Assembly: GCA_021396245.1 (NCBI GenBank)
Contig: WNYE01000016.1
Location: 124,001-188,000 of the forward strand
Direction of reading: 5' to 3'
Length of the DNA stretch: 64,000 nt
DNA from: Sporothrix humicola
Lineage: Eukaryota; Ascomycota; Sordariomycetes; Ophiostomatales; Ophiostomataceae
Of the stretch, positions 24,137 to 32,565 are shown piece by piece. The translations under genes and the position numbers were made by a program. How positions within the stretch are numbered: the first letter of the stretch is position 1; each line of letters begins with the position of its first letter. The notes below the pieces were generated by a model. That model was not told where the DNA came from. It saw only the letters and a list, made by a program, of their open reading frames with translations, and ran no database searches.

Positions 24137-25148
24137 GCCACCAACCGTCTCTTCTGTTTCTTTTTCCTTGTCATGACTTTTCCTTTAAAATACCCACACT
24201 ACTCTACTCTATTGTAATCTTTTGTCTTTCCTAATATTTTTCATGCCTGGCGATTTCATCATAGAGCGTCTACATTCTTTCATTTTGACATTTTGACGGT
24301 TATTTCGTCTCGTCTTGCTTCATAGACCAGGTTCAGGATTCGGGCCTTTGTTATTGGTTTATTACTTTGCTGCATTGTTTCCTTTTACTTGTCATTTTTA
24401 TATCTGGCGTTGCTTCATACACAGGATACCGTGGCCATTTTTTCTTACATACTGAGCCCATTACTTGTTATTTACATTGCTTCCACATATTTCCTAATCT
24501 CACAAAAACAAATTCGAAAACTTGAATATCTACTTGAATCAACATATGACTAAAAGTACTCAATAAATTATGGAACACCCAGGGAAGTGATAAGAATAAT
24601 TGAACACGGAAACTTTTGTTGGCTGCTCTAGCTGCTGGCTCTGGAGCAAATATCGTTATTTGTTTACCTTCCATCACAAGTGTTCTTTTGGATCTTTGTT
24701 ATCACTTGCATGCTATCACCATTGTGTTCACCAGCATAACCATTAGATTAGATATAGGTGTGGCCCGTCACTCTACACTCTGTCAAAATCATGAGATCAA
24801 CGGCACTTATGCGACTACACCACGAGCATCACAACCGTGATCAAGGTATTTGTCCACATCATCAAGTCACCATGGCCATGGTTCAGAGCCGCACCCCCCA
24901 AGAAGTATAAATACGGCGCCCTCGTTCACCAGCGAACGACCCGTTTCCATCTCTCCCTTACTTTCTCTACCAACTACAAAAGGACAGGGAATCAGCTTCG
25001 CTCAAAGGCTTGCTAAACTTCACTTCGGAATAGCTTCCTCAGTGTTCCTAGAAATCAGCACCAACCTCTCTTCAAGCTACCCTAGTCTCAAGATATCTAC
25101 AAACAACACACAGCTTCCACGCCACTCTTTTTCAATGTGTATTCAATC
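24137..25148. other. Intergenic: 3' region of DHA2 gene and promoter of small-peptide unit A
   Basis: AT-rich 3' flank of the transporter, then a TATAAATA box at 24906-24913 and a leader to the ATG at 25149. An open frame spans 24850-25194 but starts before the TATA box and has no recognisable features, so it is not called. The sequence GCCCGTCACT about 140 bases before the TATA box recurs at a similar place in the next unit. Confidence 0.45.
24906..24913 (+). promoter_or_regulatory. TATA box of small-peptide unit A
   Basis: A perfect TATAAATA, 243 bases before the ATG at 25149. It is the first of four well-formed TATA elements that precede successive plus-strand units up to 30.2 kb. Confidence 0.5.
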
Positions 25149-25249
25149 ATGGCCCATCTTCCGAACCCGCTTCCGCCGGAACCACGGCCGATAGATGCTC
25201 TGCCAGGCTAGGGCGCATCAAACTCGACAAGTCGGACAAAAAGTGCTAA
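25149..25249 (+). pseudogene. Small Pro-rich peptide gene A, probably frameshifted
   Basis: From ATG 25149 the frame reads 20 residues (MAHLPNPLPPEPRPIDALPG) and stops at 25209-25211. In another frame the sequence continues to SDKKC and a stop at 25247-25249. This matches the SSKKC ending of the neighbouring peptide gene at 26030, and both begin ATCATGGCCC. I read it as a paralogue of that gene carrying a one-base frameshift, or as a truly short peptide whose downstream similarity is chance. No family is recognised. Confidence 0.35.
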
Positions 25250-25880
25250 TCCTTTGATGGTGTGGTCACGCAAGACAAGGAGAACTGTTTCAGGGAGATG
25301 TAAAAAGAGGAACTCTGAAGCATCTGGGACATCTCGACAGTACAACGACTCGATCAAGTCCATAGATATACTTCTCTGCATCCTTCCAGCGAAATGCTGA
25401 AGATGCCACCGCTTTTGCCCATTAAAAATCCAATGCAACTCTTACTTAACACATGGCGGATCGTGACCTCTCCTCCAAGGCCACACTTTGGATGATAGGC
25501 ACAACTCACCTCGTGAATTCATGGGGCGGCCAGACCGGGCGACCCAGGCAACCAGGCAAAAAGGACATCTTGAATCGACGAAGACGATGTCTGTAGCACT
25601 GGCAAAAGATAAAACTGGAACATTAATAAAATGGATTCACTCAAATTTCACTTCCCAAGCAAAATAAGTCATGACAAAGTCCCTATGATTGCAGTTCTTT
25701 ACATAGTTTGCAAATGGTTATGCATGTGAAATTGAAATCGTTATTGAATGAGCTGATAGTGTGCCCGTCACTTTCTTCCTTAGAGTCCCGAGAGCAGCAC
25801 CATGAGCACCATACCTAAGATGAAAGTAACCAGATCACGATGGTATTCTTGCTGTGATTCACAGTTGCTCCCCAGAAATA

Positions 25881-25888
25881 TATAAATA
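25881..25888 (+). promoter_or_regulatory. TATA box of small-peptide unit B
   Basis: TATAAATA, preceded by TA, lies 149 bases before the ATG at 26030. The decamer GCCCGTCACT lies upstream of it, as in unit A, which supports a shared promoter origin. Confidence 0.5.
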
Positions 25889-26029
25889 CCGAGTCGATGC
25901 CCACCATAAGAAGCCTCTACTTTTCCACATTCTCTACGCAAGCTCAATTTACATTTGAAATCCAGCCTCATTACTCCTACGAATCAACATAAAATCTCAA
26001 ATACCGATCGTTCAGACGCACTTGCAATC

Positions 26030-26119
26030 ATGGCCCCTTCGAAGCCACCCCCGCCGGCACCGAATCCTCTCCCGGACCCGGGTTCTGCAAGCACGGACCA
26101 GTCAAGCAAGAAATGCTAA
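26030..26119 (+). CDS. 29-residue Pro-rich peptide ending in KKC
   Basis: The start sits in ATCATGGCC context after a TATA-driven leader of about 150 bases. The product is 29 residues: a Pro-rich N-terminal half (MAPSKPPPPAPNPLPDPG) and a polar end, STDQSSKKC, with a terminal cysteine. No signal peptide, membrane segment or CAAX box is present, so it is not an a-factor-type pheromone precursor. Support comes from the promoter layout and from the related unit at 25149. No family is recognised, and translation is unproven. Confidence 0.35.
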   Translation: MAPSKPPPPAPNPLPDPGSASTDQSSKKC

Positions 26120-26968
26120 CTTAAGGCTCTGCGGCCTTTTAAGACAGTCCAACCCTTCGAGGTGAACACGCCGTCTTTAACATCGTTTCTTTAATGACAT
26201 TTTGTTCTTCGTTGGTTTTTCAAGTACTCTAAGAACTCTATTCTTCGTTTCTGTTCAGCACTGAGAGCAGATAGAACAGGTACTCAAATAGAATACAAAC
26301 TCATAAAGCACCAATGATGAACACTGCTTGTGAACCAGGCAACAATAAGCTCATGCACTAAACGTATTGTAACCATGAATGGGTTTGAGCCAGTGAAGGG
26401 GGCCCTTTGTTTTGATTGGAAAAGGGGCTATTTGTGGCGGGTAAACATGTACAGTGAAAGATCAACCATTGCGATGCTGTGATTTCAGTGAATATTCCTT
26501 TGTTTACTTTGGAAACCATTGTACGACTGCCCCTTTACGCCTTTGGATATTGTAAGAAACCTTGACCACAAGCATAATGCATGGCCGCATTCTTGAATGA
26601 TGAAAACTGAAAGGCAACTCTCTTTGGTCCGATTTTGTACATTAGAGCCGTTTGCAACACCTTTATGCCCCGTAAATGACTGCACAAGATCTTTATGATC
26701 ACCACCAAAAATACAATATCAATGCGAGGCCCGGTGGCGTGAGCCATACCACTACCATCTGGGCCGTGATAAAAAATGTATAAGTACTTGGTCACGGACA
26801 CTCATCTGAACGCTTTATTTGACCTCTCATCATCACCACCCACACAACAATTACAACAATCTCAGACATCACAGCAGCAAAACCACAGCTTCTACAAAAG
26901 AAATTCAACCACCCACTGCACTGATATCAACAATTTTGATTTAAGAGACCACCAAACACACCAACACA
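26120..26968. other. Intergenic: 3' region of unit B and promoter of the GLFG-motif gene
   Basis: No gene seen. It contains TACTCAAATAGAA at 26281, a 13-mer repeated at 29471 downstream of the next gene, and a TGTATAAG TATA-type element ending at 26784. A leader of about 185 bases, rich in CA and AC, precedes the ATG at 26969. Confidence 0.5.
26779..26784 (+). promoter_or_regulatory. TATA box of the 598-residue protein gene
   Basis: TATAAG in the context TGTATAAG, 190 bases before the ATG at 26969. The same TGTATAAG context precedes the small Cys-motif gene at 30204. Confidence 0.45.
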
Positions 26969-28765
26969 ATGCCGGGCTACCAGCAGCAGAACAGATCGAC
27001 CCTCCCATTCGGCGAGGAAAAGCTCTTTGGCTTTCGGCCGACTACTTTAGACACCAAAGAAGACAACCTCGGCATGTCTGACAATGCTGGAATTCAGGAC
27101 CTTCTCGCCTCGAAGCCCGGGTCAAAACCAGCCCGCACTTATACAGCATTGGTGATGTTTAACGAGCCTGAAAAGAGAGCATCAGGTAGAACCGCCACCG
27201 CCACTCATATACAGGTGATTGGTGACTCGGTTTCTCTCCGCGAGACAATCATCGATATTCCGAAGACGGTCACTATCTTGCTCCCATTTTCGGCGCAGGC
27301 ACAATCTTCGGTGCCGGATATTAGCCTGACCACAGGCCTGTTTTCACAGAATTACAGTGTCAATCAGCCTTTCGGAAAGCCTGTGGGTCTCTTCAGCTCC
27401 GGCAATACTGGGGGTCTTTTTGACAATACTAGGGGCCTTTTTGGCAATACTGGGGGCCTTTTTGGGAATCCTGGGGGCCTTTTTAGAAACTACAACGCCG
27501 GCTTTGTCAACAGCCCTGTCAATATGTCCACTGACACAGACAGTGCCACTGCCAACGGCAATGGCAATTACAGCGTCGATGCTGAGACCGACTTGAACCT
27601 CAATACTGGCACCTATTCACAGTACGCCATCAACAACGGGAAGCCACTCTTTGGTGTCGCGGCGACTTCAAACCTCTCTTACAACCAGCAAGCCTTTGCT
27701 GACAGTTCCAGCGCCGGCCTGGATGTCCTGGCCAATGCTGCGCAGCTGCACAGCACTACACTGGAGGGCCTAGAGAGCAATGCCGCAAATTTTGGAGGCA
27801 TTGCAAACCAGTCCTTCATGGGTCCGGCCACGGTTCCCGTCGATATGCAAGCCACCGGTGTACCCACCGGTTTCGTAACGGACCCTTTTGGGTCGTATCC
27901 TGTCGTGGTTGACACCGCCGTGACTGATCCCGTCATGGCCAATCCAGTCGTGGTCAATCCAGCCGTGGCTAACGCGGAAGTGAATGACCCTGCCCCCAAT
28001 GACAAAGGAATCAGATATCCTGCCTTTGGGTTCCAAACTGCTAGCGAGCATGCAGCTGCCTACAAAGTTGTCGCCGACCGCCATGTCGCTCTCACCTCGG
28101 TCTTCCAGTCTGCTACAGATGCTACTCTCAAAGACCTGAAACAACGCGTCTTTGATGACTTGAAGTCTAAGGGCGTCAAACCTTATAAGACAGTTAGTTT
28201 TAATATCCATGTGGTATGTGGCATCGCTTCGGGCAGTTCATATGCTGGAGTTACCAAGGAAGAATACACTATTACTGATCCAGCCCCTGAGGACGACGCT
28301 ATCACGGATGATTTTAATGCCAGCGATTCTGTTGCCAGCGATGCCGTTGATACTGACGACACTGATTCGACCTATCCTCCTTCTGTTATGGGTGATGACA
28401 AGGGTGATATTTACGACACTCCTTGCACCATGGCTCTCCGTACCGAAACTCCCGGCCCTGACAAGACCCCTCGTGCTCAAAGCCTCGGTGTCCAGACTCC
28501 CTTATTCACAGCCCCAACTCCCTATGCAGATAACACCCCAACGGCCAGCCAGTTTGGTGGAGGAGATGAACGCGAAGATTTCAACGACATAGACGGCTCC
28601 ACCTCCAGCGGTAAATGCGACGAAAACGACAATGACAACGACGACGACAATGACGAAAAATCTACGTGCAGCCGTACTACGTCTTGTGAGACCGACATAT
28701 GCACCTCTGACGATGACGACGAGGACGACGACAGTGACTCCTCTGAAGACACAGACATGGAGTAA
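26969..28765 (+). CDS. Hypothetical 598-residue protein with GLFG-like repeats and acidic C-terminus
   Basis: Intronless, 598 residues, not recognised. The middle (about 130-180) has five GLF units spaced by 8-11 residues, two of them exact GLFG, resembling the FG repeats of nucleoporins but far fewer. A Pro/Val/Asn stretch follows, with a repeated DPV/NPVV pattern. A more globular segment lies around 350-420. The last about 150 residues are rich in Asp, Ser and Glu with long acidic runs. There is no signal peptide or membrane segment. A TATA box lies 190 bases upstream. It could be an orphan, mostly disordered protein; a nucleoporin role is not supported by so few repeats. The clean 1.8-kb frame makes it a real gene. 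Confidence 0.7.
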   Translation: MPGYQQQNRSTLPFGEEKLFGFRPTTLDTKEDNLGMSDNAGIQDLLASKPGSKPARTYTALVMFNEPEKRASGRTATATHIQVIGDSVSLRETIIDIPKTVTILLPFSAQAQSSVPDISLTTGLFSQNYSVNQPFGKPVGLFSSGNTGGLFDNTRGLFGNTGGLFGNPGGLFRNYNAGFVNSPVNMSTDTDSATANGNGNYSVDAETDLNLNTGTYSQYAINNGKPLFGVAATSNLSYNQQAFADSSSAGLDVLANAAQLHSTTLEGLESNAANFGGIANQSFMGPATVPVDMQATGVPTGFVTDPFGSYPVVVDTAVTDPVMANPVVVNPAVANAEVNDPAPNDKGIRYPAFGFQTASEHAAAYKVVADRHVALTSVFQSATDATLKDLKQRVFDDLKSKGVKPYKTVSFNIHVVCGIASGSSYAGVTKEEYTITDPAPEDDAITDDFNASDSVASDAVDTDDTDSTYPPSVMGDDKGDIYDTPCTMALRTETPGPDKTPRAQSLGVQTPLFTAPTPYADNTPTASQFGGGDEREDFNDIDGSTSSGKCDENDNDNDDDNDEKSTCSRTTSCETDICTSDDDDEDDDSDSSEDTDME

Positions 28766-30203
28766 TGAGGGAAAGTCAACAAACTTTTATACCATGGTAG
28801 GTATGGTATGTATGGCTGTGCTTGAGTTTGGGTTATTTGATTTTTACGGGACTTAGAATTGGCTACGTCCCTACAGCACTGATTTCGCAGTATTGTTTGA
28901 TTCAACACTTGAGCCTTCGAAACAACACACCACAGATTGTCACTTCTTGATTGTCAAATCTTGAAGGAAGTAAGTTGTCCTTCAACATGTCTCTCGTCTC
29001 TCTCTTCCGGTAGCTTTTCTTTGATTTTATTTTTATTTCGCCTTCTTTCACTCGGGTTTGATTTCCCCAAGACACCAACACCATTTTAATTTACCCTGCA
29101 CCTCACGACCACAACACCATATCACACATTCGTATGGTAGGCTTTTGTGTTAGCTCGGCTTGAAGCCTTGGCTTTTGTTTCTGATTACTGTCTTTCTCAA
29201 ATTTGTTTCCATTGATTTTCACCATTGATTTTCACCCTTGAGTTTTGTCGTTAACCTCACTTCATTTTCTTTGATTTAACATGGGGTCTAGAATTGGCTG
29301 GATCCCTTTCTCATTTTCTTTGTTGACTTCACCCCTTTATCACACCACTCCCCAATGCCACAGCACTACACAAGCATTTCGACATCCCTTAAACGCCAAC
29401 CCCCCAAAATAGACACTACACCCATATATTTATTTCAGACACCTCAATTAGAAAGCTCTTTGTTTCCCAGTACTCAAATAGAACTACTGTTCACCAAAAA
29501 TAGCTTTGACATAATGAAATGGATGTGACGAAAGTAAAACAGGTGGACCGGGCCGCCAAAATGGGCCCGACCCGCTGGAGGGGGCCGATGAAGTGTTATG
29601 TCTTTCAGTCGCTATTTATTGGCATATTTATTCTCACAGGAATGAGTTCATACAAAGCCACGACGTGTGTCTAACTATTACAACCTGTGCCGTGCATACA
29701 TCGCAGCGGGCGAAAATAGGTTTTGGGGTCTTTACTTTTTGTCGCTTGTTTCAAGGATCCGGATAAAAGCATAACATTTTCAAGTATTTTGGTATTCAAA
29801 CTAGAGTCATGGGCCCTTGTGGATCTCGACGTCTCTTTTTCAAAGTCTGGGATTGAAAGAATCGGTGATAAAGAAGCCCCCCTGCGCCCATGCCCTGTGG
29901 CAGTTCACGTTTGCTTGACGATGCCCTTTACTCACGAACGAGCATAGGACTTTGCTTCCTCTAACCTTGAGGCATTGGATACTATTTCCAGACATCTTTG
30001 AATATCCTCAAAGACTATGGTGAAGCCGGGCGATATGGAAATCACCTCGATTTTGTATAAGACCGTCTGTCTGTCCATCATTGAAGACACGGTTTATTCG
30101 TTCGATACCTTAAATATCATAACGACCATAAATCATAACTTGACAACATCAATCTTTACTTGACAAAATTCATCTTGAGACCTATCACAACATATAAAAC
30201 CCA
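28766..30203. other. Intergenic region with repeated motifs, no large gene
   Basis: AT-rich, with no supported gene over 60 codons. It contains two copies of TAGAATTGGCT (near 28855 and 29290), a tandem of TTGATTTTCACC units near 29213-29240, and the 13-mer TACTCAAATAGAA at 29471 shared with 26281. A GC-rich patch lies near 29548-29585. The end is the TATA element and leader of the gene at 30204. Confidence 0.5.
30056..30061 (+). promoter_or_regulatory. TATA box of the small four-CxxC protein gene
   Basis: TATAAG in the context TGTATAAG, 148 bases before the ATG at 30204; spacing and context resemble those of the preceding units. Confidence 0.4.
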
Positions 30204-30371
30204 ATGCCTGACAAAGAGTTGGAGACCTGCACGGCATGTGGTGGCCAGGGCAACAAGAAGTGCAACCACTGCGACGGGGACGGTAACGATCCTGAGACGG
30301 GCGGTAAATGCGGAGAATGCCAGGACGGCGAGATCACTTGCGAGACATGCAACGGTAAAAAGAAGTGGTAG
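30204..30371 (+). CDS. 55-residue zinc-ribbon protein with four DnaJ-type CxxC motifs
   Basis: A short intronless gene, easily missed by length filters. Eight cysteines form four pairs: C9/C12 (CTACGGQG), C20/C23 (CNHCDGDG), C36/C39 (CGECQDGE) and C46/C49 (CETCNGKK). The first two match the CxxCxGxG repeat of the DnaJ/Hsp40 cysteine-rich domain exactly; the others are near matches. It has no J domain, signal peptide or membrane segment, so it would be a stand-alone zinc-binding module of the kind used to bind unfolded chains or protein partners. Regular cysteine spacing over the whole frame and a TATA box 148 bases upstream support a real gene. Its partner is unknown. Confidence 0.7.
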   Translation: MPDKELETCTACGGQGNKKCNHCDGDGNDPETGGKCGECQDGEITCETCNGKKKW

Positions 30372-30628
30372 ACTACGGGCCATTTCAAGTTACCCAGTGC
30401 CTTCTGTCTCGCTACTTGACAGACAGAATGGCACGTCCACTGCGGCAGGACGTCAACTTCAACTCCGTCATCGTATCTCTCATAACTTCAAAGTCAACAA
30501 TGCATGCTAAAATAGCTGTAAGTAGAATTATGTATCTTTGCCACACCCTGTCACGGTAGTCCGCTTATTAATAGTCTCTACACAGAAGCGCATTTTGATT
30601 TCTCTCGAGATGGGCTGACGGGCGCCGC

Positions 30629-30660
<32 letters not shown>

Positions 30661-30984
30661 TAAACACTACATGATAGAAAACCAATAAATAACCATTTTA
30701 TTGAAAAGCCTGACCAGATGCATTGCCTTTGACGATATGGTGGCTCACCAAAAACAGTATTGAGAGGCTAATGAGAGACCCGATCTACATAGAAGACTGC
30801 CCATGACTTCACAGGCCGCAGTCGATGCGCTACAAAGACACACAGGGTCCATAAATCGACGCAATTTAAATTTTGTGCTCATGGAATACTCCATGCAAAA
30901 TGGTCTACCTACTCGTCCTGATTACAGTTTGTAGTTCCTATCCCCAGGTACCTACCCACTCTCAATTTGTCTCCCTTCTCCATG
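30372..30984. other. Intergenic, contains T27 tract
   Basis: Shared 3' region between the plus-strand zinc-ribbon gene and the minus-strand permease. Nothing coding is seen. A run of 27 T spans 30629-30655. No target-site duplication is visible around it, so a retroposed tail is not supported. Confidence 0.6.
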
Positions 30985-32565
30985 CTACAAAGCGTATCTA
31001 AAGTCCTCGTTGTCGAGCTCGGTGATATCGTGCATGCCCTTTTCGGCGGCAGCGCGGGCCCTTTCTTCAGGCGTGCGTGGATCCGCTGCAGCGGCTCTGT
31101 CCCGCTTCTTGTTGACCGTCCACATGTATCCGTAGAGGACGAGGCCAAACAGGGTCTTGAACGAGAAGCCAATGAGGATGGCAATGTAGGCCGAGTGGTA
31201 GAGCGGCGCCTCTTTTGACCTAAAGGTCTGGGGGCCGATAATGTTGCCGACGCAGTAGCCGACAAAGACGAACGCGCCGGTCAGCTGTTTCTTTGTGTAG
31301 CCGGCGATATTGCTGCTGACCATGGTGAGGCTGAGGGAGAAGCCGACCGAGATAAAGGACAGCAGCCAGACGGCGACGAGGCGGCCCCACTTGTTGTCGG
31401 TCGGGTGCCCGTCGTGGCCGGGGTTGAGTTTCACCAAGACGCCAGCGGCGACGACGCAGACGACGTTGCCGGCGAACATGACGAGGCAGCGCATGTTGGG
31501 CCATCTGGAGCAAATGTAACCCGAGGCCAGCAGGGAAACAATCTGGATGACGCTGCCGGGGATCTGCATGTACTGGGTCTGGAGGGTCGTGAAGCCAAAG
31601 GACTGCAGAATGATGGACGTAAAGGACGACAGGGCCGAGTTGGGGATCTGAGCGGCGATGGACATGAAGAAGAGGATCCACGTCTTTGGGTCACGCAGTG
31701 TCTGCCAGAGCTGATCCTTCTTGAAGTGGTGGTTCTTGACGCCCTGGTGGTTGGAGGCGACGCGGTCGACGGCAATGGCAGCAGACCGGCGGTCCAGGAA
31801 GCGGGCAGTCGTCGGCAGGTCCGGCATAAACGCGAGAAAGACGGCAGCCCAGACGAAGCTGACGGCTCCAAAAATGAGGAAGACATACTGCCACTGGGCA
31901 AGACCGGAGGTGATGTGGCCAATGGCATATCCAAGCAGTCCGCCGAAAATACCGGCGACGCCGTTCATACAGTAGTAGGCCACCAACCGCAAAGGCTGCT
32001 CGTCGCGGGTGTACCACATGGCCATGACCAACACAAACCCGGGGTTGATGACGGCCTCGGTGACGCCCAGCAAGAACCGGTTGGCAGCAATGCCGGCGAA
32101 ATTGCGGCAGGCTGGAGTTGTCAACAGCAAAATGCTCCAGCCGATCATACTAATGCCAATGAACCGGCCGGCTGGGTATCTCTGCAGCAAATAGCCAGCT
32201 GGGTACTGGGCCACCAGATACCCAAAGTAGAAGATGGACGCAAGCCACGAGTAGTCCTGGCCCTGCAGGTGCGTGCCGGCCTGCAACCCGTACACACTGG
32301 CAAAATTGATACTCGATTTGTCCAGGTACTGCAGCATATACGACCCCATGAGCAGGGGCATAATGTGCCAGTCGATCTTGCGGAGGACGCGCCGGGCCTC
32401 GTCGGGGTCCGTGACTTCGGGCCCATTAGTCTCGCGATAGACATCGTATGTCTCGTCAAGATCTTTGGACGTGACAGTGATCGTGTCGTGCTTGTCAGAG
32501 TGGTCGTTGTCGGCGTCAATGCCGGCAGCGCCGCTGATGGCTGCCGTCTTCTCTTCGTCTGCCAT
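30985..32565 (-). CDS. MFS anion:cation symporter, Dal5/allantoate-permease-like
   Basis: Intronless, 526 residues. A hydrophilic N-terminus of about 75 residues precedes DWHIMPLLMGSYMLQYLDKS, the entry into helix 1 typical of the fungal ACS family. Other family blocks are YPAGYLLQRYPAGRF, FLLGVTEAVINPGF and AMWYTRDEQPLR. Then come a central cytosolic loop and a second bundle with SSNIAGYTKKQLTGAF and FVGYCVGNIIGPQTF. These 12-helix plasma-membrane permeases take up allantoate, ureidosuccinate, dipeptides, nicotinate, pantothenate or related anions; the substrate cannot be read from sequence. The ATG at 32565 gives a normal N-terminus. A second member lies at 61014. Confidence 0.92.
   Translation of the reverse strand: MADEEKTAAISGAAGIDADNDHSDKHDTITVTSKDLDETYDVYRETNGPEVTDPDEARRVLRKIDWHIMPLLMGSYMLQYLDKSSINFASVYGLQAGTHLQGQDYSWLASIFYFGYLVAQYPAGYLLQRYPAGRFIGISMIGWSILLLTTPACRNFAGIAANRFLLGVTEAVINPGFVLVMAMWYTRDEQPLRLVAYYCMNGVAGIFGGLLGYAIGHITSGLAQWQYVFLIFGAVSFVWAAVFLAFMPDLPTTARFLDRRSAAIAVDRVASNHQGVKNHHFKKDQLWQTLRDPKTWILFFMSIAAQIPNSALSSFTSIILQSFGFTTLQTQYMQIPGSVIQIVSLLASGYICSRWPNMRCLVMFAGNVVCVVAAGVLVKLNPGHDGHPTDNKWGRLVAVWLLSFISVGFSLSLTMVSSNIAGYTKKQLTGAFVFVGYCVGNIIGPQTFRSKEAPLYHSAYIAILIGFSFKTLFGLVLYGYMWTVNKKRDRAAAADPRTPEERARAAAEKGMHDITELDNEDFRYAL

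Noticed and set aside
24850..25194. 114-codon frame overlapping small-peptide unit A
   Set aside because: Its start lies upstream of the TATA box at 24906, so a transcript from that promoter could not include it, and the product shows no features.
26030..26119. a-factor-type mating pheromone precursor
   Set aside because: The peptide ends in KKC with no CAAX box and has no repeat or processing sites of a pheromone precursor.
30629..30655. T27 tract as the tail of a retroposed element
   Set aside because: No flanking target-site duplication, no element body and no coding remnant could be seen.
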